Shown: positions 52,197 to 61,119, counted from the stretch's first letter. The stretch is DNA of 64,000 bases from Olsenella sp. An270 (GCF_002159735.1 NZ_NFJF01000006.1:62001-126000); one strand, 5' to 3'. Notes: generated by a model not told the origin, from the sequence alone. A program made the numbers and translations.

Positions 52197-52348
52197 CTGC
52201 CTTCAAAGCCGACTTGTGAACAGGTTTGGAATTCGGGCACGCAGCAGAGCGCCTGACGCCCGGCGTTTTCGCAGGATTCACGAGCACACCGGGGCGACAT
52301 GCGACATGTCCGAACAGAAAACTGTTCACAAGTCGGCTTTGAAGGCAG
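52197..52348. repeat. Inverted-repeat element A, copy 2 (152 bp)
   Basis: Arms 52197-52223 and 52322-52348 are perfect 27-bp complements (CTGCCTTCAAAGCC..., CTGTTCACAAGTCGG). The 98-bp interior is unrelated to those of copies 1 and 3 apart from AGAAAA before the right arm. The outer flank TCTCGAAAGTGCCC (to 52366) matches copy 1. The whole nadE-glnQ gap (52115-52387) holds no gene. Confidence 0.88.
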
Positions 52349-52387
52349 GAGTTCTCGAAAGTGCCCCCGGGGACCGATACGCGACCG

Positions 52388-53152
52388 CTATTCCTCGAGG
52401 TAGCGGGAGAGGAACTCGCGGGTCCTGGGGTGCTCGGGCGCGGAGAAGATCTTGTCGGGGGCGCCCTTCTCGGCGATGACGCCCTTGTCCATGAAGACGA
52501 CCTCGTCGGAGACGTTGCGCGCGAAGGCCATCTCGTGCGTGACCACGACCATCGTCATGCCCTCGGCCGCGAGGCGCCGCATGACCTCGAGGACCTCGCC
52601 CACGATCTCGGGGTCGAGCGCGGAGGTGGGCTCATCGAAGAGCATGAGGTCGGGCTGCATGCAGAGGGCGCGCGCGATGGCGACGCGCTGCTTCTGGCCG
52701 CCGGAGAGGTTGTTCACGTCCGCGCGGGCGAAGTCGGCGAGGCCCACCGACTCGAGGTGACGCATCGCGACCTCCTCGGCCTCGGCCTTGCCCATCTTCT
52801 TGAGGGTCACGGGCGCGAGCGTGCAGTTGTCGAGCACGTTCATGTTGTTGAACAGGTTGAAGCCCTGGAACACCATGCCGATCTTCTCGCGCAGGCGGTT
52901 CACGTCCACGTGCTCGGCCGCGAGGTCGGCGCCGTGGAACCAGACGTGCCCGGCGTCGGGCGTCTCGAGCAGGTTGATGCAGCGCAAAAGCGTCGACTTG
53001 CCCGAGCCCGAGGCACCGATGATCGTGACCACCTGGCCCGGCATGACGTCGAGGTTGATGTCGCGCAGGACCTCGAGGTCGCCGAAGCTCTTGCGCAGGC
53101 CCTCGATGCGGACCATCGGCTCGGCGGCGGAGCTGACATTCTTCTCGCTCAT
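52388..53152 (-). CDS. Polar amino-acid ABC transporter ATPase
   Basis: A 254-residue GlnQ/HisP-type ATPase. Walker [15 protein letters not shown]-loop [10 protein letters not shown], signature LSGGQKQR, Walker [15 protein letters not shown] and the switch [10 protein letters not shown] are intact. It energises the permease 3 bp upstream and completes the substrate-binding protein-permease-ATPase operon. The solute is not given by the ATPase; the divergent L-cysteine desulfidase-like gene suggests cystine or cysteine. Confidence 0.95.
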   Translation of the reverse strand: MSEKNVSSAAEPMVRIEGLRKSFGDLEVLRDINLDVMPGQVVTIIGASGSGKSTLLRCINLLETPDAGHVWFHGADLAAEHVDVNRLREKIGMVFQGFNLFNNMNVLDNCTLAPVTLKKMGKAEAEEVAMRHLESVGLADFARADVNNLSGGQKQRVAIARALCMQPDLMLFDEPTSALDPEIVGEVLEVMRRLAAEGMTMVVVTHEMAFARNVSDEVVFMDKGVIAEKGAPDKIFSAPEHPRTREFLSRYLEE

Positions 53153-53155
53153 GGC

Positions 53156-54316
53156 TTACTCCTCCACCTTCACGGGCTGGTCGGACGTGCTGCCCATGGT
53201 CTCGGCCTTGACGTTGAAATGGTGCGCAAACTTGCCGAGCAGCCACGACGCGATCGCGGTCATGATCAGGTAGAACACGGCCGCCACGAGGTAGGCGTTG
53301 AGCTGCTTGTAGTAGATGCCCGCCACGGTGGACGCGGCGAAGGCCAGGTCGAACACGCCGATGACCGAGAGCACCGACGAGTCCTTGATGTTGATGACGA
53401 GCTCGTTGGAGAGGCCGGGGATGGCGAACTTGATGCCCTGCGGGAAGACGACCCGCACCATGGCCTGCCACTGCGAGAGGCCGAGCGAGCGCGCCGCCTC
53501 CATCTGGCCCTTGTCCACCGACTCGATGCCGCCGCGCAGCACCTCCATCATGTAGGCGGTGGAGTTGAGCGAGACCACCACGAGGCCCGCGATGAAGCGC
53601 GACCAGATGGCGTTGGTCTCGGTGACGCTGAGGCCAAATCCGCTCACCACGGCAAAGCCGGCGTAGTAGACGATAACGCCCTGCACCAGCATCGGCGTGC
53701 CGCGCACCACGGTGCTGTAGAGCTTGGCAAACCAGACGCCGATCTTCTTGAAGAAGCGCACGCAGTCGTTGTCGGAGCGGTCGATCTCCATGATGCGCAC
53801 GAAGACCAGCAGAAGCGCCAGGAAAAACGCGATCAGCGTGCCAAAGACGGCCAGCTCGATGGTGGTAACGATGCCGGTGACATACGTGTCGCGGCCCTGC
53901 TGGAACATGTAGAGCACCTGGGCGAGCATGTCGTCGGGCATCCTGTCCGCGGCGGCGGCCACCTGCCAGGCGCTCGCCAGGCCCATGACCCAGCGGTCAA
54001 CGAGAAGGACCGCGGCGATCGCCCAGATCACGTAGGAGCCCACGCGCAGCGCGCGGGCCACGGCCGGGCGCACGAACGGTGCCGACTCGGCGTAGTTCTG
54101 CCAGTGCGTGAGCTTGTAGACCAGCGCCACGGCCGAGAGCACGAGCCACGCGGCCAGGACGTAGTACATCACCAGCTCGACGGTGAAGGCGTTTGCCAGG
54201 AAGGAGAGCTCCGGGCGCGGCGAGCTGGAGAGCAGCATGCCGAGAAACGCCACGACGCTCGTGCCCAGCAGCACGTAGCGATGGTCGCGCGTCACGAAGT
54301 CACGCAGTTTTGACAT
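53156..54316 (-). CDS. Polar amino-acid ABC transporter permease
   Basis: A 386-residue permease, longer than the usual 220-250 because of an N-terminal extension (about residues 1-165) with extra hydrophobic segments. The HisM/GlnP-type core follows: YVTGIVTTIELAVFGTLIAF, RGTPMLVQGVIVYYAGF and the EAA loop MEAARSLGLSQWQAMVRVVF, ending in FAIPGLSNELVINIKDSS. The long N-terminus is seen in several actinobacterial and Gram-positive homologues. ATG 54316 follows AGGAG. The leader contains an exact GGCGAGAAGAACC. Confidence 0.92.
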   Translation of the reverse strand: MSKLRDFVTRDHRYVLLGTSVVAFLGMLLSSSPRPELSFLANAFTVELVMYYVLAAWLVLSAVALVYKLTHWQNYAESAPFVRPAVARALRVGSYVIWAIAAVLLVDRWVMGLASAWQVAAAADRMPDDMLAQVLYMFQQGRDTYVTGIVTTIELAVFGTLIAFFLALLLVFVRIMEIDRSDNDCVRFFKKIGVWFAKLYSTVVRGTPMLVQGVIVYYAGFAVVSGFGLSVTETNAIWSRFIAGLVVVSLNSTAYMMEVLRGGIESVDKGQMEAARSLGLSQWQAMVRVVFPQGIKFAIPGLSNELVINIKDSSVLSVIGVFDLAFAASTVAGIYYKQLNAYLVAAVFYLIMTAIASWLLGKFAHHFNVKAETMGSTSDQPVKVEE

Positions 54317-54338
54317 CAGGGCTCCTTGCGGTTCTCGC

Positions 54339-54351
54339 GGTTCTTCTCGCC
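54339..54351 (-). repeat. GGCGAGAAGAACC motif, copy 5 (permease leader)
   Basis: An exact 13-mer in the operon sense, 22 bp before the permease start. It directly follows, in transcription, the intercistronic hairpin at 54362-54379. Confidence 0.65.
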
Positions 54352-54361
54352 GTGAACGGGA

Positions 54362-54379
54362 CGGGGGCCAAGGCCCCCG
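54362..54379 (-). terminator. Intercistronic hairpin in the ABC operon
   Basis: CGGGGGCC (54362-54369) pairs with GGCCCCCG (54372-54379) around AA. It lies between the substrate-binding-protein gene and the permease gene, where such stems commonly keep the binding protein more abundant. Confidence 0.6.
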
Positions 54380-54416
54380 CCCCGCTCGGATTGCGTGGGG
54401 GGTTGTTCCCTCGTCG

Positions 54417-55352
54417 CTACGCCGGCTGGCGGTCCATGCAGTCCTGCCACATCTCGAGGCGCTCCTCCTCGGTGATGCCGGCGATGATCTCGTTCAGGCG
54501 GTCGAGCATCTCGTCCTGGCCCTTGGCGATGGCGGCGTTGTCCGGGTTGCTCGGGTCGGAGAAGCCCTCGCCCTCCTCGAGCTCGACCTTCATGAGGTCG
54601 GGGTAGTTCTCGAGCAGGTTGGGCAGCGACATCGAGGAGAACGTGATGGCGTCGCAGGTGCCGTTCTCGATGGCGTCCACCACCAGCGGCACCGTGGCGA
54701 CGGGCGTGAGGTGGTTGACGTCGGGGATCTCCTCGATGAGGTCGTCGTAGAAGGTGTCCTTCTGGCCGAGGACGGAGGCGCCGGAGAAGTCGGAGAGCTT
54801 GGTGGCGCCGGCGTAGGGGCCGTCCTTCTTCACGACGATGATGACCTCGTCGTCGATGTAGGAGTCGGTGAAGTCGGCGGACTCGGCGCGCTCCGGCGTG
54901 ACGGACATGCCGGCGCAGATGATGTCGATGGTGCCGTTGCTCAGGGAGTCGACGAGCGCGCCGAACTCCATCTTCACGGCCACGGGCTCCATGCCCAGCT
55001 CCTCGGCGATGCGCTTGGCGACCTGCACGTCGTAGCCGTCGGCAAAGGCGCCCTCGACGTTCTCGATGGGGATGGTGGTGTCGGACTCCTCGGAGACCTG
55101 CCAGTTGTAGGGGGCGTAGGCGGCCTCCATGCCAACACGGAGGGTCTTGCCGTCACCGAGGGTCGCCCCGGGGGTGTCGGTCGCGGGCTCGTCGGCCGCG
55201 TCGTCAGCGGCGTCGTCGGCACCCTCCTGTGCGGCGGGACCACAGCCGGAAAGGACCATAACGCCCCCCATGCCCGCCACGAGGCTCGAGAGCTTGAGGA
55301 AGTCGCGGCGAGAGACTCTGTCAGATACAAGAACGCGCGGGGTGGCCTTCAT
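54417..55352 (-). CDS. Amino-acid ABC transporter substrate-binding lipoprotein
   Basis: A 311-residue family 3 solute-binding protein. The N-terminus has VSRRDFLKLSSLVAG followed by VLSGCGP, a Tat motif (SRRxFLK) combined with a lipobox, so it is probably exported folded and lipid-anchored. An acidic Ala/Asp linker precedes the binding domain, with GMEAAYAPYNW, FADGYDVQVAKRIAEELGM, DIICAGMSVTPERAESADFT and SGASVLGQKDTF. It is the first gene of the operon; ATG 55352 follows GAAAGGA. Ligand unknown, with cystine or another polar amino acid likely. Confidence 0.93.
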   Translation of the reverse strand: MKATPRVLVSDRVSRRDFLKLSSLVAGMGGVMVLSGCGPAAQEGADDAADDAADEPATDTPGATLGDGKTLRVGMEAAYAPYNWQVSEESDTTIPIENVEGAFADGYDVQVAKRIAEELGMEPVAVKMEFGALVDSLSNGTIDIICAGMSVTPERAESADFTDSYIDDEVIIVVKKDGPYAGATKLSDFSGASVLGQKDTFYDDLIEEIPDVNHLTPVATVPLVVDAIENGTCDAITFSSMSLPNLLENYPDLMKVELEEGEGFSDPSNPDNAAIAKGQDEMLDRLNEIIAGITEEERLEMWQDCMDRQPA

Positions 55353-55483
55353 GGTGGTTCCTTTCCCTTTTGTGGTAATCCCCTTCCGCGCGACGCAACC
55401 GGAGGGGACCCATTCCCCTCCCCCTTGCAAGCGGGCGCACCCGATGCGAGAAAGTTACGCGCACGTCGGCAGGATAGCGCGCG

Positions 55484-55496
55484 GCGAGAAGAACCG
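55484..55496 (+). repeat. GGCGAGAAGAACC motif, copy 6 (desulfidase leader)
   Basis: An exact 13-mer in the sense of the downstream gene, 55 bp before its start, in the divergent gap with the ABC operon. Confidence 0.65.
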
Positions 55497-55551
55497 CGAG
55501 CTGATACCATCGTGGGAAACACCACCGTAACGCCTCACCCGGGAGGACCTC

Positions 55552-56838
55552 ATGGACCAGGAGACCTACGACGCCTACGTCGCCATCCTCGAGGAGGAGC
55601 TCGTCTGCGCGATGGGCTGCACCGAGCCCATCGCCGTGGCCTACTGCGCCGCGCTCGCACGCCAGGTGCTCGGCGCGCTGCCGGAGCGCGTGGAAGTGGC
55701 CGCGTCGGCCAACATCATCAAGAACGTGAAGAGCGTCGTCGTGCCCAACACGGGCGGTGCGCGCGGCATCGAGGCCGCCGCAGCGGCGGGCGTAGTCGCC
55801 GGCGACGCGGACGCCAGGCTCGAGGTCCTGGCCGGCGTGACCGGCGAGCAGGTCGCCGAGATGCACGACTACCTCGCCGCGCACGAGGTGACCGTGGCGC
55901 CGAGCGAGCGCCCGTGGATCTTCGACATCCAAGTGCGCGTCTCGGGCGACGGCCACGAGGCGTTCTGCGAGATCGCCGGCTCGCACACCAACGTCATCCG
56001 CGTGGAGCGCGACGACGAGGCCCTTCTCGACGTGCCGTTCGAGGAGGACGCGGGCGAGCAGGACGCGGGCACGGACCGCAGCTGCCTCTCCATCGAGAAG
56101 ATCGTCGAGTTTGCCGGCGAGGCCGACCTGGAGGACGTCAAGCAGCTGCTCGGTCGGCAGATCGCCTGCAACATGGCGATCGCGCGCGAGGGGCTCGAGG
56201 GCAGTTGGGGCGCCAACATCGGCAGCGTCCTGCTCGACGCCTACGGCGACGGCGTGGCAAACCGCGCCAAGGCCTGGGCGGCCGCCGGGTCCGACGCGCG
56301 CATGGGCGGCTGCGAGCTGCCCGTGGTCATCAACTCCGGCAGCGGCAACCAGGGCCTCACGGCCAGCGTGCCCGTGATCGTCTACGCCCAGGAGCTGGAC
56401 GTCTCCCATGACGAGCTGCTCCGCGCGCTGGTCGTGTCCAACCTCGTGACCATCCACCTCAAGACCGGGATCGGGCGCCTCTCCGCCTACTGCGGCGCCA
56501 CGAGCGCGGGCGCGGGTGCGGCGGCCGGAATCACCTACCTCTACGGCGGGCGGGCGGACGAGATCTCACACACCGTGGTCAACGCCATCGCCATCGACTC
56601 CGGCATGGTCTGCGACGGTGCCAAGGCCAGCTGCGCGGCCAAGATCGCGAGCGCGGTTGAGGCCGGCCTTCTGGGCATGCAGATGCAGCGCCAGGGCAAG
56701 CAGTTCTACGGCGGCGACGGCATCGTGGTCAAGGGCGTGGAGAACACGATCCGCAACGTGGGCGTGCTCGCGGCGCAGGGCATGCGCGAGACGGACCGGA
56801 CGATCATCGAGCTCATGTGCAGGTCCGGCGCGTGCTAG
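55552..56838 (+). CDS. cyuA: L-cysteine desulfidase-like protein (UPF0597/CyuA family)
   Basis: A 428-residue member of the UPF0597 family, related to iron-sulfur L-serine dehydratases and archaeal L-cysteine desulfidase. Conserved Cys motifs that should hold a [4Fe-4S] cluster are visible: AMGCTEPIAVAYC near the N-terminus, and RLSAYCGATSAGAGAAAG with VCDGAKASCAAKI in the C-terminal part. INSGSGNQGLTASVPV is a family hallmark. The expected reaction releases sulfide, ammonia and pyruvate from cysteine. Its divergent position next to an amino-acid importer supports a shared role in cysteine use. ATG 55552 follows GGGAGGA. Confidence 0.88.
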   Translation: MDQETYDAYVAILEEELVCAMGCTEPIAVAYCAALARQVLGALPERVEVAASANIIKNVKSVVVPNTGGARGIEAAAAAGVVAGDADARLEVLAGVTGEQVAEMHDYLAAHEVTVAPSERPWIFDIQVRVSGDGHEAFCEIAGSHTNVIRVERDDEALLDVPFEEDAGEQDAGTDRSCLSIEKIVEFAGEADLEDVKQLLGRQIACNMAIAREGLEGSWGANIGSVLLDAYGDGVANRAKAWAAAGSDARMGGCELPVVINSGSGNQGLTASVPVIVYAQELDVSHDELLRALVVSNLVTIHLKTGIGRLSAYCGATSAGAGAAAGITYLYGGRADEISHTVVNAIAIDSGMVCDGAKASCAAKIASAVEAGLLGMQMQRQGKQFYGGDGIVVKGVENTIRNVGVLAAQGMRETDRTIIELMCRSGAC

Positions 56839-56850
56839 GTCGCCGTGGGG

Positions 56851-56940
56851 CGGCCGGGCGATAAGAACCCGGCGCTCGGACAGTCCTCGCCGCAAAGGGC
56901 GCGGCTGCGGAACTCGCGGCGGGTTCTTATCGCCCGGCCG
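56851..56940. repeat. Inverted-repeat element F with motif-like ends (90 bp)
   Basis: Perfect 21-bp arms 56851-56871 and 56920-56940 (CGGCCGGGCGATAAGAACCC plus G, and its complement) enclose 48 bp. Each arm contains GGCGATAAGAACC, one base from the recurrent GGCGAGAAGAACC. It lies between convergent cyuA and ogt and is probably a two-way terminator. Confidence 0.8.
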
Positions 56941-56973
56941 CGATGCGCCCATCGGCGCCTTGGAGCCGAGGGA

Positions 56974-57456
56974 CTAGACGCGGCCCTGCTCCAGCTCGAG
57001 CAGCGCTCGCTTGCGATCGAGGCCGCCGGCGTAGCCGGTGAGGGAGCCGTCTGAGGCAACCACGCGGTGGCACGGGACGATCACGCTGATGGGGTTCTTG
57101 CCCACGGCGGTCCCAATGGCGCGAGGCGACGACCCCAGCTCAGCTGCGAGCTCGCCGTACGTGCGGGTCTCCCCGTACGGGATGGCCAGAAGCGCGCTCC
57201 ATACGCGGCGCTGGAAGGCGGTGCCGCGCGGTGCCAGCGGGACGTCGGTCACGCCCGGGCGCTCCCCTGCGAAGTACGCGTCCAGCCAGCGGCTCGCAGC
57301 CGCCAGCGCGGGCGTCTCAGCCTCCGCGTTCTTCTCGGCATCATCCAGTCCGCGCGCAAAGTAGCGCTGCCCGTAGAACCACGCGCCCGTCAGGCCCTCA
57401 TCATCTGCCGCCAGCAGCATCCTCCCGAGCGGAGACTCGTAGTCGCAGGTGGCCAT
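56974..57456 (-). CDS. ogt: Methylated-DNA--[protein]-cysteine S-methyltransferase
   Basis: Ogt removes methyl groups from O6-methylguanine to its own Cys, a suicide repair reaction. The 160-residue protein starts MATCDYESPLGRMLLAADDE, has TAFQRRVWSALLAIPYGETR with the helix-turn-helix (TYGELAAELGSSPRAIGTA), and the acceptor Cys in VIVPCHRVVASDGSLTGYAGG. The start codon lies 1 bp after the TsaBD stop, so both belong to one operon. ATG 57456 is chosen; the open frame upstream runs into the tsaD coding sequence. Confidence 0.95.
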   Translation of the reverse strand: MATCDYESPLGRMLLAADDEGLTGAWFYGQRYFARGLDDAEKNAEAETPALAAASRWLDAYFAGERPGVTDVPLAPRGTAFQRRVWSALLAIPYGETRTYGELAAELGSSPRAIGTAVGKNPISVIVPCHRVVASDGSLTGYAGGLDRKRALLELEQGRV

Positions 57457-57457
57457 C

Positions 57458-59914
57458 CTACTCCCAGGTGGGAGGGACGGGGGCGTTGGGGGTGGCCCAG
57501 GTGCCAAGGGCGGCGTTGGGGTCGGCATCGAGCGTGAGCGGCGAGAAGGACCCCGCGTTGTAGCTCCGCAGGGCCGCGATGCCGATCATCGCCGCGTTGT
57601 CGCCGCAGGCCCGCATGGGCGGCACCGTCACGCGCACGCCGCGCTTCTCGAAGGCCTTGCGGTAGGCCGCGCGCAGGCCCGGGTTTGCCGCCACGCCGCC
57701 GCCGACGCAGAAGTCGGAGACGCCGGTCTGCTCCACGGCGGTCACGGCCTTGGCCACCTGCACGTCGATGACCGCCGCCTCGAAGCTCGCGGCCAGGTCG
57801 GGCAGGTTGATGGGGCGCCCCGCGCGGTTCTCGCCCTCGATGTAGGTGATGACGGCGGTCTTGAGGCCAGACAGGCTGAAGGAGTAGTCCCCGCTGTGCA
57901 TCATCGCGCGCGGGAAGTGGATGGCCTTGGGGTTGCCCTGCGCGGAGAGCTTGGAGATCACGGGGCCGCCGGGGTAGCCCAGCCCGAGCGCCTTGGCCAC
58001 CTTGTCGAAGGCCTCGCCCACCGCGTCGTCGATGGTGGAGCCCAGAATCTCGTAGTCGCCCCAGGCGCGCACGTGCACGAGCATGGTGTTGCCGCCGGAG
58101 ACGAGGCTCGCCACGAAGGGCGGCTGCAGGTCCGGCGTCTCGAAGAGGTTGGCCATGAGGTGGCCCTCGAGGTGGTGCACGGCAATGAGCGGCAGGTCGG
58201 CGGCCGCACAGAGACCCTTGGCAAAGGCCACGCCCACCACGAGCGCGCCCACGAGACCAGGTCCCGCCGTGCACCCCACCGCCGCGAGGTCGGCCGGCAC
58301 CAGCGTGTCCACGCCAAAGTGCTCGCCGGCGCGCGCGAGCGTCTCCTCGAAGACGCCCACGATGGCCTCGGTGTGCTTGCGGGAGGCAATCTCGGGCACC
58401 ACGCCGCCGAAGCGCGCGTGGAAGTCGATCTGCGTGGCCACGACGCTCGCGCAGACCACGCCGTGGGAGTCGGTCACGGCCATGGCGGTCTCGTCACAGG
58501 AGGACTCGATCGTGAGGATGAGCGGGCCGGCAGCGGCCAGCGCGGCCGTGGCCTCGGGCGTGCGCTCGCCGGGCACGATGGGCCACGGGCGGATCGAGGG
58601 CGCGGGCTCCGGGCGGCCGGTCGCGATCACGGCGTCCGCCGCGAGCGGCAGCGGGGCACGCAGGATGAGGGCATCGTGGCCGGCGCCGTAGTAGCCCGGG
58701 CGACGGCCCTCCTCCGCGAGGCCGAGCGCGCCGTAGAGGGCGCGGGCGGGCTCGTTCTTGTCGTCCACCTCGAGGGAGATCGTCTGCGCGCCGAGCATCT
58801 GCGCGTCGTAGGCCACGCGAGCAACGAGGCGCGCGGCAATCCCCTCGCGGCGACGCGCCGCGTCCACGACGACCTCCTCGACCTCAAAGTCGGCCCCGGC
58901 GAGCACGCCGCCCGCGAAGCCGATGACGCTCCCCTGGTCGTGCGCGACCCACCAGCTGCGGCCGGGCTGGGAGAGCTCCTCGTAGAACATCTTCTCGGTC
59001 CACGGCGTGTGCGCGGAGGCCTCGTAGACGGCGGCCTCGAGCGCGGCCACGGCGGCGGTGTCGTTCACCGTCATGGGGCGCAACTGCAGGTGGATGCCCG
59101 CGAGCGCGTCATCGACGCCGGTGAGCTCCACGGACGCCGGCTTCTTGAGGCCGAGGCGCGTGCGCTCTGCCTCCTCGGCGTCGGAGAGGCGCGTGTAGAT
59201 GGGAAGGACCAGCGCCGGGTCACCGGACTGCTCGTCAAAGACGCCGGCCTCGACGGCCGCGCGGAGTAGGCCCTCGCCCGTAGGGTACCACGCCTCCTCG
59301 GGCGAGAAGGACGCGAGCCCCGCGGCCTCGAAGCGCGCGCGATACTTGACCAGGCCGTTGCCCGTGAGCGTGAGGTCGGCCGCGTCGGTGCGTCCCGCCC
59401 ACGCGTCCACGCAGGCGTCGGCCTTGAGCACGGTCTCGGCGGGGAAGGTGCGGTGCGCGCCGGCGTCATCCAGTTCGTAGATGCCGGGGTAGACCTCGCC
59501 GCGCATGGCGTCGCCCGCCACCGCGAGCGTGCCGCGCGCGCCGGCGGCATGCGCCGACCACGCCATCGCGTCGAGCGCCGAGGTGCCAAAGAGCGGAAGT
59601 CCCGCGCCGCACGCGAGGCCCTTGGCCGTGGCGATGCCGATGCGCACGCCCGTGAACGAGCCGGGGCCGCGCCCCACGAGCACGGCGTCGAGGTCGCCCA
59701 TCGCAAGGCCGGCGTCGGCGAGCGCCTGCTGCGCCGTGGTCACGAGCTCCACGTTGGCCTGGCGGCGGCACATGTGGTCGCGCGCGGCCAGCACCGTCAC
59801 GGCGCCGTCCGCGCCCACGCGCCCGACGGCGCAGGCCAGCATGTCCGTGGACGTATCCAGCGCAAGGATGATCTTCTCGGCAGGGGTCGCCACCGCGGCG
59901 TTCTTCTCGCTCAT
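57458..59914 (-). CDS. tsaD: TsaB-RimI-TsaD fusion: tRNA t6A synthesis and ribosomal protein acetyltransferase
   Basis: One 818-residue chain joins three proteins. Residues about 15-265 are TsaB (ILALDTSTDMLACAV, LVGRGPGSFTGVRIGIATAK). Residues about 277-425 are a GNAT domain like RimI (MTVNDTAAVAALE, VEEVVVDAARRREGIAARL, LEVDDKNEPARALYGALGL). Residues about 465-818 are TsaD (LTIESSCDETAMAV, VHHLEGHLMANL with the metal His pair, SFSLSGLKTAV, GGGVAANPGLR). TsaB and TsaD work with TsaE (61926-62405) to put threonylcarbamoyl on A37 of ANN-reading tRNAs. The fusion fixes equal dosage. ATG 59914 begins MSEKNAAV. Confidence 0.95.
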   Translation of the reverse strand: MSEKNAAVATPAEKIILALDTSTDMLACAVGRVGADGAVTVLAARDHMCRRQANVELVTTAQQALADAGLAMGDLDAVLVGRGPGSFTGVRIGIATAKGLACGAGLPLFGTSALDAMAWSAHAAGARGTLAVAGDAMRGEVYPGIYELDDAGAHRTFPAETVLKADACVDAWAGRTDAADLTLTGNGLVKYRARFEAAGLASFSPEEAWYPTGEGLLRAAVEAGVFDEQSGDPALVLPIYTRLSDAEEAERTRLGLKKPASVELTGVDDALAGIHLQLRPMTVNDTAAVAALEAAVYEASAHTPWTEKMFYEELSQPGRSWWVAHDQGSVIGFAGGVLAGADFEVEEVVVDAARRREGIAARLVARVAYDAQMLGAQTISLEVDDKNEPARALYGALGLAEEGRRPGYYGAGHDALILRAPLPLAADAVIATGRPEPAPSIRPWPIVPGERTPEATAALAAAGPLILTIESSCDETAMAVTDSHGVVCASVVATQIDFHARFGGVVPEIASRKHTEAIVGVFEETLARAGEHFGVDTLVPADLAAVGCTAGPGLVGALVVGVAFAKGLCAAADLPLIAVHHLEGHLMANLFETPDLQPPFVASLVSGGNTMLVHVRAWGDYEILGSTIDDAVGEAFDKVAKALGLGYPGGPVISKLSAQGNPKAIHFPRAMMHSGDYSFSLSGLKTAVITYIEGENRAGRPINLPDLAASFEAAVIDVQVAKAVTAVEQTGVSDFCVGGGVAANPGLRAAYRKAFEKRGVRVTVPPMRACGDNAAMIGIAALRSYNAGSFSPLTLDADPNAALGTWATPNAPVPPTWE

Positions 59915-59997
59915 TCACAGCTCTTCTCGCTCGGAGGTTCAACCCTTCTAGTGTAGTCAAACCCCGGGCGGGGCGGGCTTGCCGCGCTTCTCGCTCA

Positions 59998-60079
59998 CGT
60001 GACTTTTGCGGCCGCAAATCTCAGCCAAGCTTTTGGGTTTCCCCAGTTGAGCGAAAAACTCGCCTCACTTTTGTGGAAC
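59998..60079. repeat. Intergenic repeat element with 65-bp period, copy 2
   Basis: CGTGACTTTTGCGGCCGCAA plus A (59998-60018) and a degenerate CCTCACTTTTGTGGAACCAA (60063-60082) are 65 bp apart, as in the copy at 3338-3423. The spacers align well (TCTC, TTTCCCCAG, GCGAAAAA). It lies between DUF3783 and tsaB. Confidence 0.65.
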
Positions 60080-60097
60080 CAACACCACAGCCCGGCG

Positions 60098-60532
60098 TCA
60101 CGAGCCCATCTGGGCGTGCTCGGCGGCGACCGCCTCCATCAGCCGCGCGAGCGGCCACGCGCGGTTGGCCTTGGTGAGCAGCGCCTTGGGACCCACTACG
60201 CACCCCGCCTCGCGCGAGCGGGCGAGAAACTCGTTCACCTGCGCGTCGGAGAGGCCGCACAGCAGCACGAACTCCCCCACCGCCGGCGTCGACCCCGCGT
60301 ATGGCATCACCGCCGGTCGGAACCCCGGGAGCCGTGCGAACGCGCCGGCCGGGTCGCCCAGGCGCTCGGGCAGCGCCGTACGCGCCACCACGCCCATCTC
60401 CTTCAGCACCGCCCGGACCGTCGCGCCCTTCTCGACAGAGGGGTCAAGCCCCCAGAGCACCGCGCACGGCGCGGGCCCCGAGGGCTTGACCTTCTTCGAT
60501 CCGGCGGCCTTCTTCCTAGGCCGACCAGCCAT
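60098..60532 (-). CDS. DUF3783 domain protein
   Basis: A 144-residue protein with a basic N-terminal tail ([19 protein letters not shown]) and a DUF3783-like C-terminal region (about 85-135: LLCGLSDAQVNEFLARSREA, VVGPKALLTKANRAWPLARL). The middle (APCAVLWGLDPSVEKGATVR) resembles the first half of the same family. Function unknown; homologues often lie beside rubrerythrin genes. Its ATG overlaps the rubrerythrin stop as TAATG, indicating translational coupling and a link to the oxidative stress operon. Confidence 0.85.
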   Translation of the reverse strand: MAGRPRKKAAGSKKVKPSGPAPCAVLWGLDPSVEKGATVRAVLKEMGVVARTALPERLGDPAGAFARLPGFRPAVMPYAGSTPAVGEFVLLCGLSDAQVNEFLARSREAGCVVGPKALLTKANRAWPLARLMEAVAAEHAQMGS

Positions 60533-61119
60533 TAGCCGAAGTAGCGCTCGAGCAGGCCCTTGAGAGCCTTGCCGTGACGGGCCTCGTCGCGCGCCATCTC
60601 GTGGACGGTGTCGTGGATGGCGTCGAGGTTGTTCTTCTTGGCGCAGGTGGCCAGCTCGACCTTGCCCTGCGTGGCGCCGAACTCGCAGTCGACGCGCCAG
60701 GCGAGGTTGTCCTTCGTGGTGGCCTTCATGTTGGGCTCGAGCTCCTCGCCGAGCAGCTCGGCGAACTTGGAGGCGTGCTCGGCCTCCTCGTAGGCGGCCT
60801 TCTCCCAGTAGAGGCCGATCTCGGGGTAGCCCTCGCGGTGAGCGATGCGCGCCATGCAGAGGTACATGCCGACCTCGGAGCACTCGCCGTTGAAGTTGGC
60901 CTTGAGCTGCTCGAGGATGTAGGCCTTGTCCTCGTCGGAGACGTCGGGGTTGTCCTTCACGGTCTTGTCGTAGATGCCGTACTCGTGCTCGGCGGCGAGC
61001 TTGAGCTCACCCTCGACCTTCTCGAACTGGCTGGCCGGAGCGTGGCAGACCGGGCACTCCGCCGGCGGCTCGGCGCCCTCGTAGATGTAACCGCAGACCT
61101 TGCAGACCCACTTGTCCAT
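60532..61119 (-). CDS. rbr: Reverse rubrerythrin
   Basis: A 195-residue peroxide-detoxifying di-iron protein. Unlike classic rubrerythrin, the rubredoxin-like domain is N-terminal ([26 protein letters not shown], four Cys), followed by the ferritin-like four-helix domain. [20 protein letters not shown] and [12 protein letters not shown] supply iron ligands, and [17 protein letters not shown] the last helix. It should reduce hydrogen peroxide with electrons from NADH oxidoreductases, protecting an anaerobe during oxygen exposure. The upstream Fur/PerR-type gene is its likely regulator. ATG 61119 follows GGAGG. Confidence 0.95.
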   Translation of the reverse strand: MDKWVCKVCGYIYEGAEPPAECPVCHAPASQFEKVEGELKLAAEHEYGIYDKTVKDNPDVSDEDKAYILEQLKANFNGECSEVGMYLCMARIAHREGYPEIGLYWEKAAYEEAEHASKFAELLGEELEPNMKATTKDNLAWRVDCEFGATQGKVELATCAKKNNLDAIHDTVHEMARDEARHGKALKGLLERYFG

